The notes under the pieces were generated by a model, which was not told the origin of the DNA, did not search any database, and was given only the letters and a program-made list of their open reading frames with translations. A DNA stretch of 64,000 nucleotides from RBG-13-68-16 sp050018455 (GTDB taxonomy: Bacteria > Acidobacteriota > Thermoanaerobaculia > Thermoanaerobaculales > Thermoanaerobaculaceae). Below, one piece after another: positions 51,075 to 59,664 of the stretch. Made by a program: the position numbers and the translations under genes. The stretch's first letter is position 1; the number at the start of each line of letters is the position of its first letter. Where the stretch lies: the NCBI GenBank assembly GCA_050018455.1, contig JBEKAA010000002.1, forward strand, positions 128,548 through 192,547, in the 5' to 3' direction.

Positions 51075-51550
51075 CGCAATGCCGTGATGAAGACCGAGGC
51101 CCCCTCGCGCTTGAGCGCGATCTCGGTCGCGCTCCCGTCGGGCTTGAAGACGCCCAGCGCCTGTTTCGCCTCGGCCGCCGTGCGGAAGGCGCCGGTGAAG
51201 GTCGCGAGCTCGCCTTGCTGCCAGACGACCACGGTGTTGAGAAACCCCTCGGACTTCGGCGAGATCGCCGCGCCTGCATGGCTGAGCTCGAGGGCCTTAT
51301 CGGCGATGGAGTCAAGGAACTTCTCGTCCGCCGCGGCGCGGAACGGGGGGTAGACGGCGACGACGTAGGGCTTCCTGGCCGACGGTTGCCACTGCACCGT
51401 GGTCTGCGTCTGGGCCGAACTGCGAAGACGGTCGGCGCCGGCGACGATCGCGTCCGAGAACGTGTCGGCGTTCTTGCTGCTGCACGCACCCAGCAGCAGC
51501 ACGACGGGCAAGAGTGACATGGGTACCAGCGACGAGAGCTTGCGCATCAT
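51071..51550 (-). CDS. Lipoprotein of unknown function
   Basis: The 159-residue product has a lipobox (VVLLLGAC, lipidated Cys about 23). The mature part is alpha/beta with VVAVYPPFRAAADEKFLDS and VVVWQQGELATFTGAF; it shows no catalytic motif. TACACT near 51580 is a -10 candidate. Two ATG codons stand together; the first (51550) is used. I do not recognise the family. Confidence 0.65.
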   Translation of the reverse strand: MMRKLSSLVPMSLLPVVLLLGACSSKNADTFSDAIVAGADRLRSSAQTQTTVQWQPSARKPYVVAVYPPFRAAADEKFLDSIADKALELSHAGAAISPKSEGFLNTVVVWQQGELATFTGAFRTAAEAKQALGVFKPDGSATEIALKREGASVFITALR

Positions 51551-51789
51551 GGTTCCCCCAGGATCCGTTGATGGCGCCAGTGTAGCCGGACAACCGACAC
51601 CGAAGTCAAGAGTGCGGCGTGGGGCACCGTCACTCCCCGGTCCGCCACAAGGGCGAGAAGTCCGGAGCGCGCACTCTGCCGGCAGCCACCGACACTTTGT
51701 GCGCGGCGTCACCGAACGTCTGCGACCTGCCCGGGAGGGCGTCAACGGTGCGACAGGCGGTTCGTCTGTCCGGGCGAAGGGAGAAAGTC

Positions 51790-52119
51790 ATGAACCGGAC
51801 ACAACTGAGCTTTGCGGTCGGAACGATCGTGGCGGTCCTCGGCGCGGCGACGGCGGCTCGGGCCGATGGTCCGATCCAACAGCGCAAGGACAATCAGCAG
51901 GAGCGTATCGCGCAGGGTGTGGCGAGCGGCCAGCTCACCGCCGGCGAGACGGCGCGCCTCGAAGGCAAGGAGGCGGCTCTCAACCACGAGGAGCGTGCGA
52001 TGCGGCAGGCCAACGGCGGGAAGCTGACCGCCGGCGACCGAGCCGTGATCAACAAGCAGCAGAACAAGCTCTCCGGAAAAATCTACCAGCTCAAGCACAA
52101 CGCGCGCCGCCGTCCGTGA
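51790..52119 (+). CDS. Small exported basic protein
   Basis: The 109-residue product has a Sec signal (VGTIVAVLGAATAARAD) and a highly charged helical mature part with two related segments, GVASGQLTAGETARLEGKE and QANGGKLTAGDRAVINKQQ, so it is an internal duplication of about 33 residues. The content of Lys, Arg, Gln and Asn is high and there are no cysteines. Similar short periplasmic proteins occur widely in soil bacteria without a function. A GGGAGAAAG box precedes ATG 51790. Confidence 0.7.
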   Translation: MNRTQLSFAVGTIVAVLGAATAARADGPIQQRKDNQQERIAQGVASGQLTAGETARLEGKEAALNHEERAMRQANGGKLTAGDRAVINKQQNKLSGKIYQLKHNARRRP

Positions 52120-52148
52120 GGCTGCCGAACTCCGGTGCGCAGACCAGG

Positions 52149-52170
52149 CGCCCCCGGTCCGCCGGGGGCG
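52149..52170 (+). terminator. Hairpin after the small exported protein gene
   Basis: CGCCCCCGG and CCGGGGGCG form a perfect 9-bp stem with a TCCG loop, followed by TCTGCTTGTAT. It lies 30 nt after the stop codon and just before the next promoter. Confidence 0.55.
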
Positions 52171-52198
52171 TCTGCTTGTATGGGAGCGAGACCCAGTC

Positions 52199-52204
52199 TA
52201 TATT
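52199..52204 (+). promoter_or_regulatory. Putative -10 of the TPR lipid-anchored/secreted protein gene
   Basis: TATATT lies 20 nt before ATG 52225, with the ribosome binding site GGGAGG (52214-52219) in the middle. It directly follows the terminator hairpin of the upstream gene. Confidence 0.45.
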
Positions 52205-52224
52205 CGCCCCATCGGGAGGCGACC

Positions 52225-52752
52225 ATGAAGCGCATGCACGTGCTGTTTGCGATCGGGACGTTCGTACTCGGTGTCGTGGTGGGGATTGCGGGCTCGGCAG
52301 GGAGCAAGGTTGACAAGATGATGTACGCGGGCCAGAGCCCCAAGGATGCAGCCCTCGGGCTCCTGACGGCCGCCCTCAAGCAGGCCGGCAAGGGGAGCTG
52401 GGAGAACATCGCGGTCGGGCGCGTCTACTACCTCATGGGGGACAAAGCCCAGGGGCAGGCGACACTTGACCGCGTCATCGCCGCCAAGGTCAAGAAGGAC
52501 GATTGGATGCGCATCGGCCGGATCTACATGGAGGCCAAGGAGTGGGACAAGGCCAAGGACGCCTTCGAGAAGGCGCTGGCGCTCGACCCCAAGGACGAGG
52601 GGAATCTCTCCGAGGTGGGCGCCTGGTACAACCTGCGCGGCGACCGCGCGAAAGCCGAAGAGTATTTCGGCCGCGCCTTCGCGACCAAGCCGGACGAGAT
52701 CTGGTACACGGTGAACGCGGCCGGTTCGTACGTGGGCGTGAAACCGCAGTGA
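52225..52752 (+). CDS. Membrane-anchored TPR protein
   Basis: The 175-residue product has an uncleaved-looking N-terminal membrane helix (VLFAIGTFVLGVVVGIAGSAG) and four TPR-like helix pairs, among them WENIAVGRVYYLMGDKAQG, WMRIGRIYMEAKEWDKA and LALDPKDEGNLSEVGAWYNL. It is probably a scaffold at the membrane with the TPR domain on the outer face. Function unknown. Confidence 0.72.
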   Translation: MKRMHVLFAIGTFVLGVVVGIAGSAGSKVDKMMYAGQSPKDAALGLLTAALKQAGKGSWENIAVGRVYYLMGDKAQGQATLDRVIAAKVKKDDWMRIGRIYMEAKEWDKAKDAFEKALALDPKDEGNLSEVGAWYNLRGDRAKAEEYFGRAFATKPDEIWYTVNAAGSYVGVKPQ

Positions 52753-52825
52753 CGACCTGATTTGCACCGGCGAGGACTCGCGCAGGAGACGTGTCCCGGC
52801 AGGCGAACGCAATCCCTGACCGGCC

Positions 52826-54205
52826 CTACTTCAGGAGCACGCTCTCGATGCTGATGCCGGTCTTGCGGCGCGCATCGCTCGCCTTGAGCGCCAGGGAGAA
52901 CACGACGCCGACCAGGCCGAGCGCCGCAAACATCAGCATCGTCGAGGTGTAGTCCACGACCGGCTCGCCGTTCACCATCGTGGTGTGGGCATCGGCTATC
53001 TTCCCCGCGAGGTAGGGGAAGAGCATCAGGCCGACGTTCTGCACATATCCGACCACGCCGAACGCCGTGCCGAGACGGGACTCCGGCACCATCATCGGGA
53101 TCGCGGCCCACAGCGCCGCCGGCACGAGGGAGAGCGCGATGCCGACGAAGAAGATCGGCACCACCGGTGGGAAGTGCGTGTAACCGAGGAGCAGGTGGCA
53201 GGGCACGAGGAGTAGCGCCCCGAGGACCATGAGCGTCGCGCGCTTGCCCCGCTTGTCGACGTACAGTCCGAGCAGCGGCGTGAAGATCATGGTGCCGAAG
53301 ATCAAGGCGGAGGTGTAGTGACCGGCCGCGTTGACCGAGTAGCCGAACCGCTGCACGAGGATGTCCGGGGCGTACGACTGGAACGGGAACACCGCCGAGT
53401 AGAACGTCACGCACAACAAGGTGATGAACCAGAACGAGGCGTCGAACGAGAACGCCTCCTTCAGAACGAACTTCTCCTCGGGCGCCACCCCGCCTTCGGC
53501 GGTCATGCCCGGCGCTCCCGCACGGCCGCGCGCGATGTGCTCCATCGCCAGGTAGATGAAGTAGGTCGCAAAGCCGACGCCCATGATCGCCGCGGCAAGC
53601 CAGAGCGACCCGCGCAGCCCGAACCACCCCGCCGCCGGCGCCTGGAGGTTGAGGGCGAGGAACGTCCCGAGCCTCATGATGGTCAGGTTCATCCCGTAGG
53701 CGAACGCCAGCTCCTTCCCCTTAAACCAGCGCGCCAGCACTTTGTTGTTGACGACCAGGATCGCCTCGGCGCCGACGCCGTAGATCATGCGTCCCAGCAG
53801 CATGATCTTCAGCTCCGGGCTCCACGACGGGAGGAACGCCGTGTGCAGCCACCCATACCCCCCTCCCAGCAGCCCCGGCAGCCCTTTCCACGCGCCCAGG
53901 GCCGTCAGGACCGCGCCGAGGAAGCAGAGGAAGCCGTAAAGGATCCCCGACACCTTGAGGCCGAGCCAGTCCACCAGCACGCCGGCGAACAGCAGCATCA
54001 GGAGAAAGACGTTGGCCACGGCGTAGAACGAGAAGAGCAGGCCGTACTCGGCGCCCGAGAAGCCGAGTTGCTCCTTGATCATTGTGCCGAGCGGCGTGAT
54101 CGAGTCGTAGATGTAGTACTGCGCAAAGCAGATCAGGCTCATGATCGCGAGCACGATCCAGCGGTAGGAGCGCGCCAGCGGCTTCGGCGCTGCGGTGGAT
54201 TCCAT
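52826..54205 (-). CDS. MFS transporter
   Basis: The 459-residue protein has 12 hydrophobic helices. The first half has LLFSFYAVANVFLLMLLFAGVLVDWLG, and motif A-like GVLVDWLGLK and the second half LGLYVDKRGKRATLM give the major-facilitator pattern. The substrate is unknown; the sequence resembles the MFSD1-like or nitrate/organic-acid groups. GAGACCCG with GGAG lies before ATG 54205. It is flanked by unrelated genes. Confidence 0.88.
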   Translation of the reverse strand: MESTAAPKPLARSYRWIVLAIMSLICFAQYYIYDSITPLGTMIKEQLGFSGAEYGLLFSFYAVANVFLLMLLFAGVLVDWLGLKVSGILYGFLCFLGAVLTALGAWKGLPGLLGGGYGWLHTAFLPSWSPELKIMLLGRMIYGVGAEAILVVNNKVLARWFKGKELAFAYGMNLTIMRLGTFLALNLQAPAAGWFGLRGSLWLAAAIMGVGFATYFIYLAMEHIARGRAGAPGMTAEGGVAPEEKFVLKEAFSFDASFWFITLLCVTFYSAVFPFQSYAPDILVQRFGYSVNAAGHYTSALIFGTMIFTPLLGLYVDKRGKRATLMVLGALLLVPCHLLLGYTHFPPVVPIFFVGIALSLVPAALWAAIPMMVPESRLGTAFGVVGYVQNVGLMLFPYLAGKIADAHTTMVNGEPVVDYTSTMLMFAALGLVGVVFSLALKASDARRKTGISIESVLLK

Positions 54206-54423
54206 CGGGTCTCCTTGTCTGCGGCGCCGGCAGCCGGCGACGCACGAGCGTCCCGCGGATGATGCACGCCCGGGTGGCGCGGGTCAAACCGTCGCCGCGC
54301 GACGGTCTGAGCACCCGCCGCATCTAACCGGGTGTGATGCCTGATTGCCCCACAGACTGCAGGACGGCCGTAAACCTTGGCCCCTCGGCGCCCGTATCGC
54401 CTTTCGTGACAGCGATCGGGGTC

Positions 54424-55008
54424 GTGAGCCGAGCATCGTTCGCCGTTTCGGTGGACGAAATCCTGCTGGCTCGTGCCAGGGCGGGCGAAGAAGCGGCGCT
54501 GGAAGAGCTCTTCCGGCGTTTCGAGGCACCCGTCTACTCGCTGGCTCGCCGGCTCACGCGCTCGACCCATGACGCCGAGGACGTTCTCCAAGAGACTTTT
54601 CTGGAGATCGTCCGCAGCATCCGCCGTTTCCGGGGCGACGGCTCGCTCGCCGGGTGGATCCGGAAGGTCGCGGCCAGCAAGGCGCTCATGAAATTGCGCC
54701 GCAGACAAGGGCGCCCATTCGAGGAGGCTCTGCCGGAAGATCTCGGCGATGATGGCCCCGCTGTGGTCTCGCACGTGCCCGCGGCATCGTCCGTCGTCGA
54801 GAGGGTCGATCTGGAGTTCGCTCTGGGCCGGCTGTCCGATGCGGCGCGGGCCGTGATCTGGCTTCATGACGTCGAGGGGTACAGCCACGAGGAGATCGCG
54901 GCAATGGCCGGCAAGACAGCCAGTTTCTCCAAGTCGCAGCTGGCGCGCGCGCACGCCCGCTTGCGTGATCTGCTCGCCCCAGGGGTTCGGGAGGAACCAT
55001 GCACCTGA
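54424..55008 (+). CDS. ECF-family sigma factor
   Basis: The 194-residue protein has sigma region 2 (EELFRRFEAPVYSLARRL, THDAEDVLQETFLEI, FRGDGSLAGWIRKVAASKALMKL) and region 4 (ARAVIWLHDVEGYSHEEIAAMAG). It would direct a stress-type regulon. Starts at 54334, 54337 or 54424 (GTG) are possible; the last fits the typical distance to region 2. It overlaps the next gene, an anti-sigma factor, by 10 nt, which is the usual arrangement. Confidence 0.88.
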   Translation: MSRASFAVSVDEILLARARAGEEAALEELFRRFEAPVYSLARRLTRSTHDAEDVLQETFLEIVRSIRRFRGDGSLAGWIRKVAASKALMKLRRRQGRPFEEALPEDLGDDGPAVVSHVPAASSVVERVDLEFALGRLSDAARAVIWLHDVEGYSHEEIAAMAGKTASFSKSQLARAHARLRDLLAPGVREEPCT

Positions 55009-55586
55009 GCCTTGAAGACCTCATTGCAGTTCGGGACGGCGAGGCGTGCGCCGACTCGGCCCTGCACGTGTCCTCCTGCCCCGAGTGCACCGCGGAGCTG
55101 AATCGTTTGCGGTCGCTGCGCCAGCTGCTAGCCGCATTGCCCGACGAGCCTCCGTCCCGCGATCTGTGGCCCGCTGTGAAAGCGAGGGCCGCGGCCGAGC
55201 GCCAGCGTCGTGCCTGGATCCGCGTCGCCTGGGTTGCGGCCGGTCTTGCCGCCGTGTTCACGCTGGCGATCGGCGTGCGCGGGGCGATCGAAGCCTACGC
55301 CGAGGCGAAGCTGGCCCGCCAGGCGAAGACCCTCGTTGCGGAGTCGCAACGGCTCGAGCACGCGCTGCGCGCCTCCGAGCGCCAGGGCCAGGTGATGACC
55401 GGCCGTACCGCCGGCGCGGTGGTCCAGCTCGAGGACCGAATCGCGTACGTCGACTCCCGGCTCTCTCGCGCCGGAGGCGAGCGTTTTCCGTCGCAGGAGA
55501 TTATCGGACTCTGGCAGGAGCGTGTACGCCTCCTGGATGCGCTCGTGAGCGTCGAGACTACGGGCACTACGTACGTTGGACTCTAG
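54999..55586 (+). CDS. Anti-sigma factor with zinc-binding motif
   Basis: The 195-residue protein has an N-terminal ZAS-like motif (H23, C27, C30 in LHVSSCPEC), a single transmembrane helix (about 73-96) and a C-terminal periplasmic coiled coil (about 100-150, with QAKTLVAESQRLEHALRA). The N-terminal domain would hold the sigma factor at the membrane. The start overlaps the sigma gene. The gene is followed 19 nt later by a PDZ protein. Confidence 0.82.
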   Translation: MHLSLEDLIAVRDGEACADSALHVSSCPECTAELNRLRSLRQLLAALPDEPPSRDLWPAVKARAAAERQRRAWIRVAWVAAGLAAVFTLAIGVRGAIEAYAEAKLARQAKTLVAESQRLEHALRASERQGQVMTGRTAGAVVQLEDRIAYVDSRLSRAGGERFPSQEIIGLWQERVRLLDALVSVETTGTTYVGL

Positions 55587-55605
55587 AAGAAGGGAGATGA
55601 CGATC

Positions 55606-56679
55606 ATGAAACCGAGTTTGTACCTTGGCGTTGTGGTCACCTTGATGATTGTGGGAGCACCGCTGGCCGCCCAGACCGCCACGCCTCCGGCTGACCAGAA
55701 AAAGGTCGAGCAGCAACGGCGTGACGCCGAGACGCAGATGCGCGACGCGGAGAAACAGATGCGCCAGGCCGAGCAGGCGTTGCGCGATGCGACCCGCAAG
55801 CTCGAGGACAGTGCAGGCGAGATGCGGGAGAGGATCGAGCGCAGGGTCGTCCTGTTCGGAAGCCACGCCCGTCTCGGCGTTGTCCTCCGCCACGAGAAGA
55901 ACCCCGCCACGGACACCGCGGGGGCCGTGATCGAGGCGCTCACGCCCGGCAGCCCTGCCGAGGAGGCGGGCCTCCAGGCCGGCGACATCATCACGAAGTT
56001 CGACGGGAAGTCGCTCACCACCGGGCCGGTGGACGCCGACGAAGACGAGTCCCCGCCCACGGCACGGATGATGGACCTCGCGAAGTCGTTGACTGACGGA
56101 CAGAAAGTCGCTCTCGAGTACCGCCGGGGCGACGCGACACATACCGTGATGGTCACGGCGCGCGGGGCGGTCGGACCACGGGTTCGCGTGATCACGGGCC
56201 GGCACGTCGAGCCGCCGGAAGGGGAGGATATCGAGATCCCCGAGATTCCGGACATCGACGTGGACATCATGCTTGGTCGCAGCTGGCAGGACATCGAGCT
56301 TGTGGCGCTCAACCCTGATCTCGGAGAGTACTTCGGCACGGGCGAAGGGCTCCTGGTGGTCCGCACGCCCAAGGACGACGGGCTGAAGCTCAAGGCCGGC
56401 GATGTGATCCTCAAGATCGGGGATCGTTTGCCCGGAACCCCGTCGAAGGCGATGCGTATCCTGCGTTCGTACGAGGGTGGGGAAAGCGTGCCAGTTCAGG
56501 TCCTCCGCAAGAGGGAGAAGGTGACGCTCTCACTCCAGGTTCCAGAGCGGGGAATCGGCCACGTGCACCATGGTGTGCCGGCTGCGCCAGCCGCACCGGC
56601 CGTGCCGCCCGCCCCGGCCGTGCCGCCCGCCCCGGCCGCCCCACCAGCCGCACCCGCCAAGGTTCCGACCCGCGTGTAG
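55606..56679 (+). CDS. Exported double-PDZ protein with coiled coil
   Basis: The 357-residue protein has a signal peptide (VVVTLMIVGAPLAAQ), a charged coiled coil (about 30-80, DAETQMRDAEKQMRQAEQAL), PDZ1 (about 90-200, GSPAEEAGLQAGDIITKFDGK) and PDZ2 (about 235-325, LKLKAGDVILKIGDRLPG). It ends with Ala/Pro/Val repeats. There is no protease domain, so it may act as an adaptor or sensor of unfolded proteins, in line with its place behind sigma and anti-sigma genes. The AAGGGAG box is 9 nt before ATG 55606 and overlaps the alternative ATG 55597. Confidence 0.82.
   Translation: MKPSLYLGVVVTLMIVGAPLAAQTATPPADQKKVEQQRRDAETQMRDAEKQMRQAEQALRDATRKLEDSAGEMRERIERRVVLFGSHARLGVVLRHEKNPATDTAGAVIEALTPGSPAEEAGLQAGDIITKFDGKSLTTGPVDADEDESPPTARMMDLAKSLTDGQKVALEYRRGDATHTVMVTARGAVGPRVRVITGRHVEPPEGEDIEIPEIPDIDVDIMLGRSWQDIELVALNPDLGEYFGTGEGLLVVRTPKDDGLKLKAGDVILKIGDRLPGTPSKAMRILRSYEGGESVPVQVLRKREKVTLSLQVPERGIGHVHHGVPAAPAAPAVPPAPAVPPAPAAPPAAPAKVPTRV
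56596..56631 (+). repeat. Two tandem 18-bp repeats encoding the Pro/Ala/Val tail
   Basis: The unit CCGGCCGTGCCGCCCGCC occurs twice in direct tandem, followed by a partial third copy, and encodes repeats of the type PAVPPA. It is an in-frame minisatellite at the end of the PDZ gene. Confidence 0.75.
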
Positions 56680-56698
56680 GACGCCAGCGAAAGAAGAT

Positions 56699-56731
56699 CG
56701 TGCCCGCAGGTTCCACCGCCCTGCGGGCACG
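56699..56731 (+). terminator. Intrinsic terminator of the sigma/anti-sigma/PDZ operon
   Basis: CGTGCCCGCAGG and CCTGCGGGCACG form a 12-bp perfect stem with a 9-nt loop, followed by TTTGTCTCT. It begins 20 nt after the PDZ stop codon. Confidence 0.75.
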
Positions 56732-56760
56732 TTTGTCTCTGGTTCCGCCGTAAGGTCCAC

Positions 56761-57324
56761 CTACACCTCGACCGGCAGCTCCTTGTTGGGCGCGAAGCGC
56801 TCCCACTCCTCCTCGAACGTCAGCGAGTCCATCCCCTTCATGCGGTCGAGGAACACCACGCCGTCCAGGTGGTCGTACTCGTGCTGGATCACCCTCGCGT
56901 GGAAACCCTCGGCCTGGAAGGCAAGCTGCTTCCCGTCCGTGTCGAACGCGATGACCTTGACGAGGGGGTAACGGTTCACGACACCTCGGAGACCCGGGAC
57001 CGAAAGGCACCCTTCCCAGCCGGCCTCGATGGCTTCACCCACGAGGGTGAGCGTCGGGTTGACGAGCACCCGCGGCGGAACCTCGTCCTGGTCGCCCTCG
57101 CCGGGGACGAAGTACGCGAAGACGCGAACGCTGACGGCGATCTGCGGCGCCGCGAGCCCGACGCCGTTGTCCTCGAACATCGTGCGCACCAGGTCGCGTC
57201 CGAGGTCGCGCAGGAAGCGCGTCCCGAAGCGGTCCGCCGGTACTTCCAGGGCGCGCTCCCGCAGGACGGGGTCCCCGAGGCGGACGATGGTGCGGTGGCG
57301 ACCGTCGAGCGGCCGGTCCGTCAT
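56761..57324 (-). CDS. def: Peptide deformylase
   Basis: The 187-residue enzyme removes the formyl group from nascent proteins. The three motifs are present: GVGLAAPQ (54-61), EGCLSVP (104-110) and QHEYDHLDG (147-155), whose Cys and two His hold the metal. ATG 57324 begins the family N-terminus. It is the third gene of trxB-HesB-def; spacing is 58-70 nt. Confidence 0.95.
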   Translation of the reverse strand: MTDRPLDGRHRTIVRLGDPVLRERALEVPADRFGTRFLRDLGRDLVRTMFEDNGVGLAAPQIAVSVRVFAYFVPGEGDQDEVPPRVLVNPTLTLVGEAIEAGWEGCLSVPGLRGVVNRYPLVKVIAFDTDGKQLAFQAEGFHARVIQHEYDHLDGVVFLDRMKGMDSLTFEEEWERFAPNKELPVEV

Positions 57325-57382
57325 CCCCGTTGCTCCACAGACCGCGGCACTCCGGCTGGCAGGTTCATCCCGCACCCAGGCC

Positions 57383-57709
57383 TCAGTCCACCGAGAACGA
57401 GTGGCCACAGCCGCACGAGCGAACCGCGTTGGGGTTCTCGACGACGAAGCCCGCACCGCGCAGGTCCTCCACGAAGTCCACCGTCGCGCCGCCGAGGTAC
57501 TGGGCCGACATCGGGTCGACCAGGACCTTCACCCCGCCGGACTCGACGACGGTGTCCCCCTCCTGCTGCTCGTCGAACGTGAACCCGTACTGGAACCCGG
57601 AGCAACCGCCACCCTGCACGAAGATGCGCAGTTCCTTCCCCTTCGCCTCGGGCATCTCGCCCGCATAGAAACGGACCTTGTCGACGGCCTTCTCGGTCAT
57701 CGTGAGCAT
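57383..57709 (-). CDS. HesB/IscA-type iron-sulfur assembly protein
   Basis: The 108-residue A-type carrier protein has the three conserved cysteines: C36 in GGGCSGFQY and C99 and C101 in RSCGCG, with the family tail HSFSV. It hands Fe-S clusters to target enzymes; erpA/iscA roles cannot be told apart by sequence. GGAGGGAAACC gives a strong ribosome binding site for ATG 57709. It lies between trxB and def. Confidence 0.93.
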   Translation of the reverse strand: MLTMTEKAVDKVRFYAGEMPEAKGKELRIFVQGGGCSGFQYGFTFDEQQEGDTVVESGGVKVLVDPMSAQYLGGATVDFVEDLRGAGFVVENPNAVRSCGCGHSFSVD

Positions 57710-57779
57710 GGTTTCCCTCCGGGGGCACGCCGGCCCACACACCGACAAACTTTCGCAACGCGCTCGGCTATTCCGGCCA

Positions 57780-58721
57780 CTACGCTCCATGCTCCGCGAG
57801 CCAGCGCTCCGCCTCGATCGCCGCCATGCACCCGCTCCCGGCCGCGGTGACGGCCTGACGGAACACGTGGTCCTGCACGTCGCCGCACCCGAACACACCC
57901 GGGACCGAGGTGCGGGTCGAGTCGGGCTCCGTGACGACGTAGCCGGCCGGGTCCAGCTGGAGCTTGCCGGCGAGCAGCCCGGTGTTGGGCTGGTGACCGA
58001 TGGCCATGAAGACACCCTGGGTCGGGAAGGTCCGACGTTCGCGCGAGCGCGTGTCCTCAAGCACGACGGCCGAGATCCCCTTCTCCCGCGTACCGACGAT
58101 GTCCACGACGGCCGAGTGCCAAGCAAACTCGATCTTGGGGTTGGACCTCGCACGCTCTTGCATGATCCGCGAGGCGCGCAGGTCCCCGCGCCGGTGGACG
58201 ACCGTGACCCTGGACGCGAACCGCGTGAGGAAGGTGGCTTCCTCCATCGCCGTGTCGCCCCCTCCCACCACCACGATCTCCCTGTCCTTGAAAAAGAACC
58301 CGTCACAGGTCGCGCACGCCGAGACGCCGTACCCCATCAACTCCTTTTCGGCGGGCAGCCCCAGCAGCCGTGCCGATGCGCCGGTCGCGATGATAAGGGC
58401 ATCGCCGGTCACGACGCCGTGGTCGCCGGTGGTCACCCGGAACGGCCGCGAGGCGAGGTCCACCGCATCCGCGGCGTCGAAGATCGCCGTGGTGCCGAAG
58501 CGCTCGGCCTGGGCGCGAATCTTGGCCATGAGCTCCGGGCCCAGAATCCCCTCCGGGAAACCCGGGAAGTTCTCGACTTCGGTGGTGATCGTGAGCTGGC
58601 CCCCCGGCTCCATTCCGTCGATGACGAGGGGGGCGAGCTCCGCGCGCGACGCGTACAGCGCCGCCGTCAGCCCTGCCGGACCAGAGCCGATGATCACAAC
58701 CCGGTAATGACTTCTATCCAT
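57780..58721 (-). CDS. trxB: Thioredoxin reductase
   Basis: The 313-residue NADPH-dependent flavoprotein reduces thioredoxin. The FAD motif is GSGPAGLTAALYASRA, the redox pair is CATC (136-139), the NADPH motif is VVGGGDTAMEEATFL and the late FAD motif is GVFGCGDV. ATG 58721 has GGGGAGGAAG upstream. It is the first gene of trxB-HesB-def. Confidence 0.96.
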   Translation of the reverse strand: MDRSHYRVVIIGSGPAGLTAALYASRAELAPLVIDGMEPGGQLTITTEVENFPGFPEGILGPELMAKIRAQAERFGTTAIFDAADAVDLASRPFRVTTGDHGVVTGDALIIATGASARLLGLPAEKELMGYGVSACATCDGFFFKDREIVVVGGGDTAMEEATFLTRFASRVTVVHRRGDLRASRIMQERARSNPKIEFAWHSAVVDIVGTREKGISAVVLEDTRSRERRTFPTQGVFMAIGHQPNTGLLAGKLQLDPAGYVVTEPDSTRTSVPGVFGCGDVQDHVFRQAVTAAGSGCMAAIEAERWLAEHGA

Positions 58722-58753
58722 TATACTTCCTCCCCGCAGTCGGACGACAAAAG

Positions 58754-58773
58754 AACCCGCCGAACCGCGGGCT
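58754..58773 (-). terminator. Intrinsic terminator of the pyr operon
   Basis: AACCCGC and GCGGGCT pair over 7 positions with one G-U, with a 6-nt loop. On the minus strand the stem is followed by CTTTTGTCG. It lies 34 nt after the stop of the PHP gene. Confidence 0.6.
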
Positions 58774-58806
58774 CCGACAATTCTATCAACTTCCCTACCA
58801 ACCTCG

Positions 58807-59664
58807 TCAAAGCGCGACCGCTTCTCTTCGACGCCCGCGATACACCATCACCTCCCGCGCGCCGGCGGCCTTCGCCGCAGCTGCGAGGTCGGAGAAGCCA
58901 AATCCTACCTCCCGGGGCGCATGGGCATCCGAAGAGAGCACCAGCGCCACACCAGAAGCAACCAGCTCACGAAGCAGCGCAGACGCCGGGTAGTCCTCGC
59001 CGACCGGTTTTCGGCGTCCGGCGGACGACAGCTCCACCGCGCACCCCGACGCCGCAACCGCCGCGACGATCTCGTCCTGCCGGCCCGCGAACGGCCGGGT
59101 CGGCCGGAAGCCGAATTTCTTCGGGAGGTCGAGATGCGTGAGAACGTCGAAGAGCCCGGACCGGGCAGCCGCCATCACGAGCTCCGCGTAGCGCGCCCAG
59201 ATCCGGTCGACCTCCCCCTGCCCTTCCTGGTACCGGGCGACCGATGCCGGAGCGTCGACCCACCAGGCGTCCATCCAGTGCTCCGACCCCAGCACGACGT
59301 CGAACGGATACTTCGCGAGCTCGCTCTGGAGGACATTCTCGTACCCCTCCACGTAGTCCGCTTCGACGCCGAGCAGCACCTCGATGCGACCGCGGTACCG
59401 CTTTTTCAGGGCGAGCACGGCGTCGACGTAGCGTGGGAGTTCCTCCGGGGGCATCGCCAGAGTGTGATCGTGCCGCTCGCGGGGGAGCCAGTAGAACGGG
59501 AGATGGTCCGTCACCGCGACGGCGGCGAGCCCGCGTGCGATTGCGGTTTCCACAAACTCGTCGTCGCGGCCCGTGGCGTGGCCGCAGCGCGACGTGTGCG
59601 TGTGGGTGTCGCACGGGAAGACCGGGGTCCGGGAGACCCCTGGCTCTGCTGGGGCGGCAGTCAT
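58807..59664 (-). CDS. PHP-domain phosphatase, histidinol-phosphatase-like
   Basis: The 285-residue protein is a full PHP domain: DTHTHTSRCGHA, AVTDHLPF, GVEADYVEG, LGSEHWMD, LTHLDLPKKFG and SSDAHAP are visible in order, forming a trinuclear metal site like HisK-type histidinol-phosphate phosphatases. Other phosphate esters are possible. The ATG overlaps the pyrF stop by 4 nt, so it belongs to the pyr operon, which makes histidine synthesis less obvious as the role. It is the last gene of that operon. Confidence 0.85.
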   Translation of the reverse strand: MTAAPAEPGVSRTPVFPCDTHTHTSRCGHATGRDDEFVETAIARGLAAVAVTDHLPFYWLPRERHDHTLAMPPEELPRYVDAVLALKKRYRGRIEVLLGVEADYVEGYENVLQSELAKYPFDVVLGSEHWMDAWWVDAPASVARYQEGQGEVDRIWARYAELVMAAARSGLFDVLTHLDLPKKFGFRPTRPFAGRQDEIVAAVAASGCAVELSSAGRRKPVGEDYPASALLRELVASGVALVLSSDAHAPREVGFGFSDLAAAAKAAGAREVMVYRGRRREAVAL

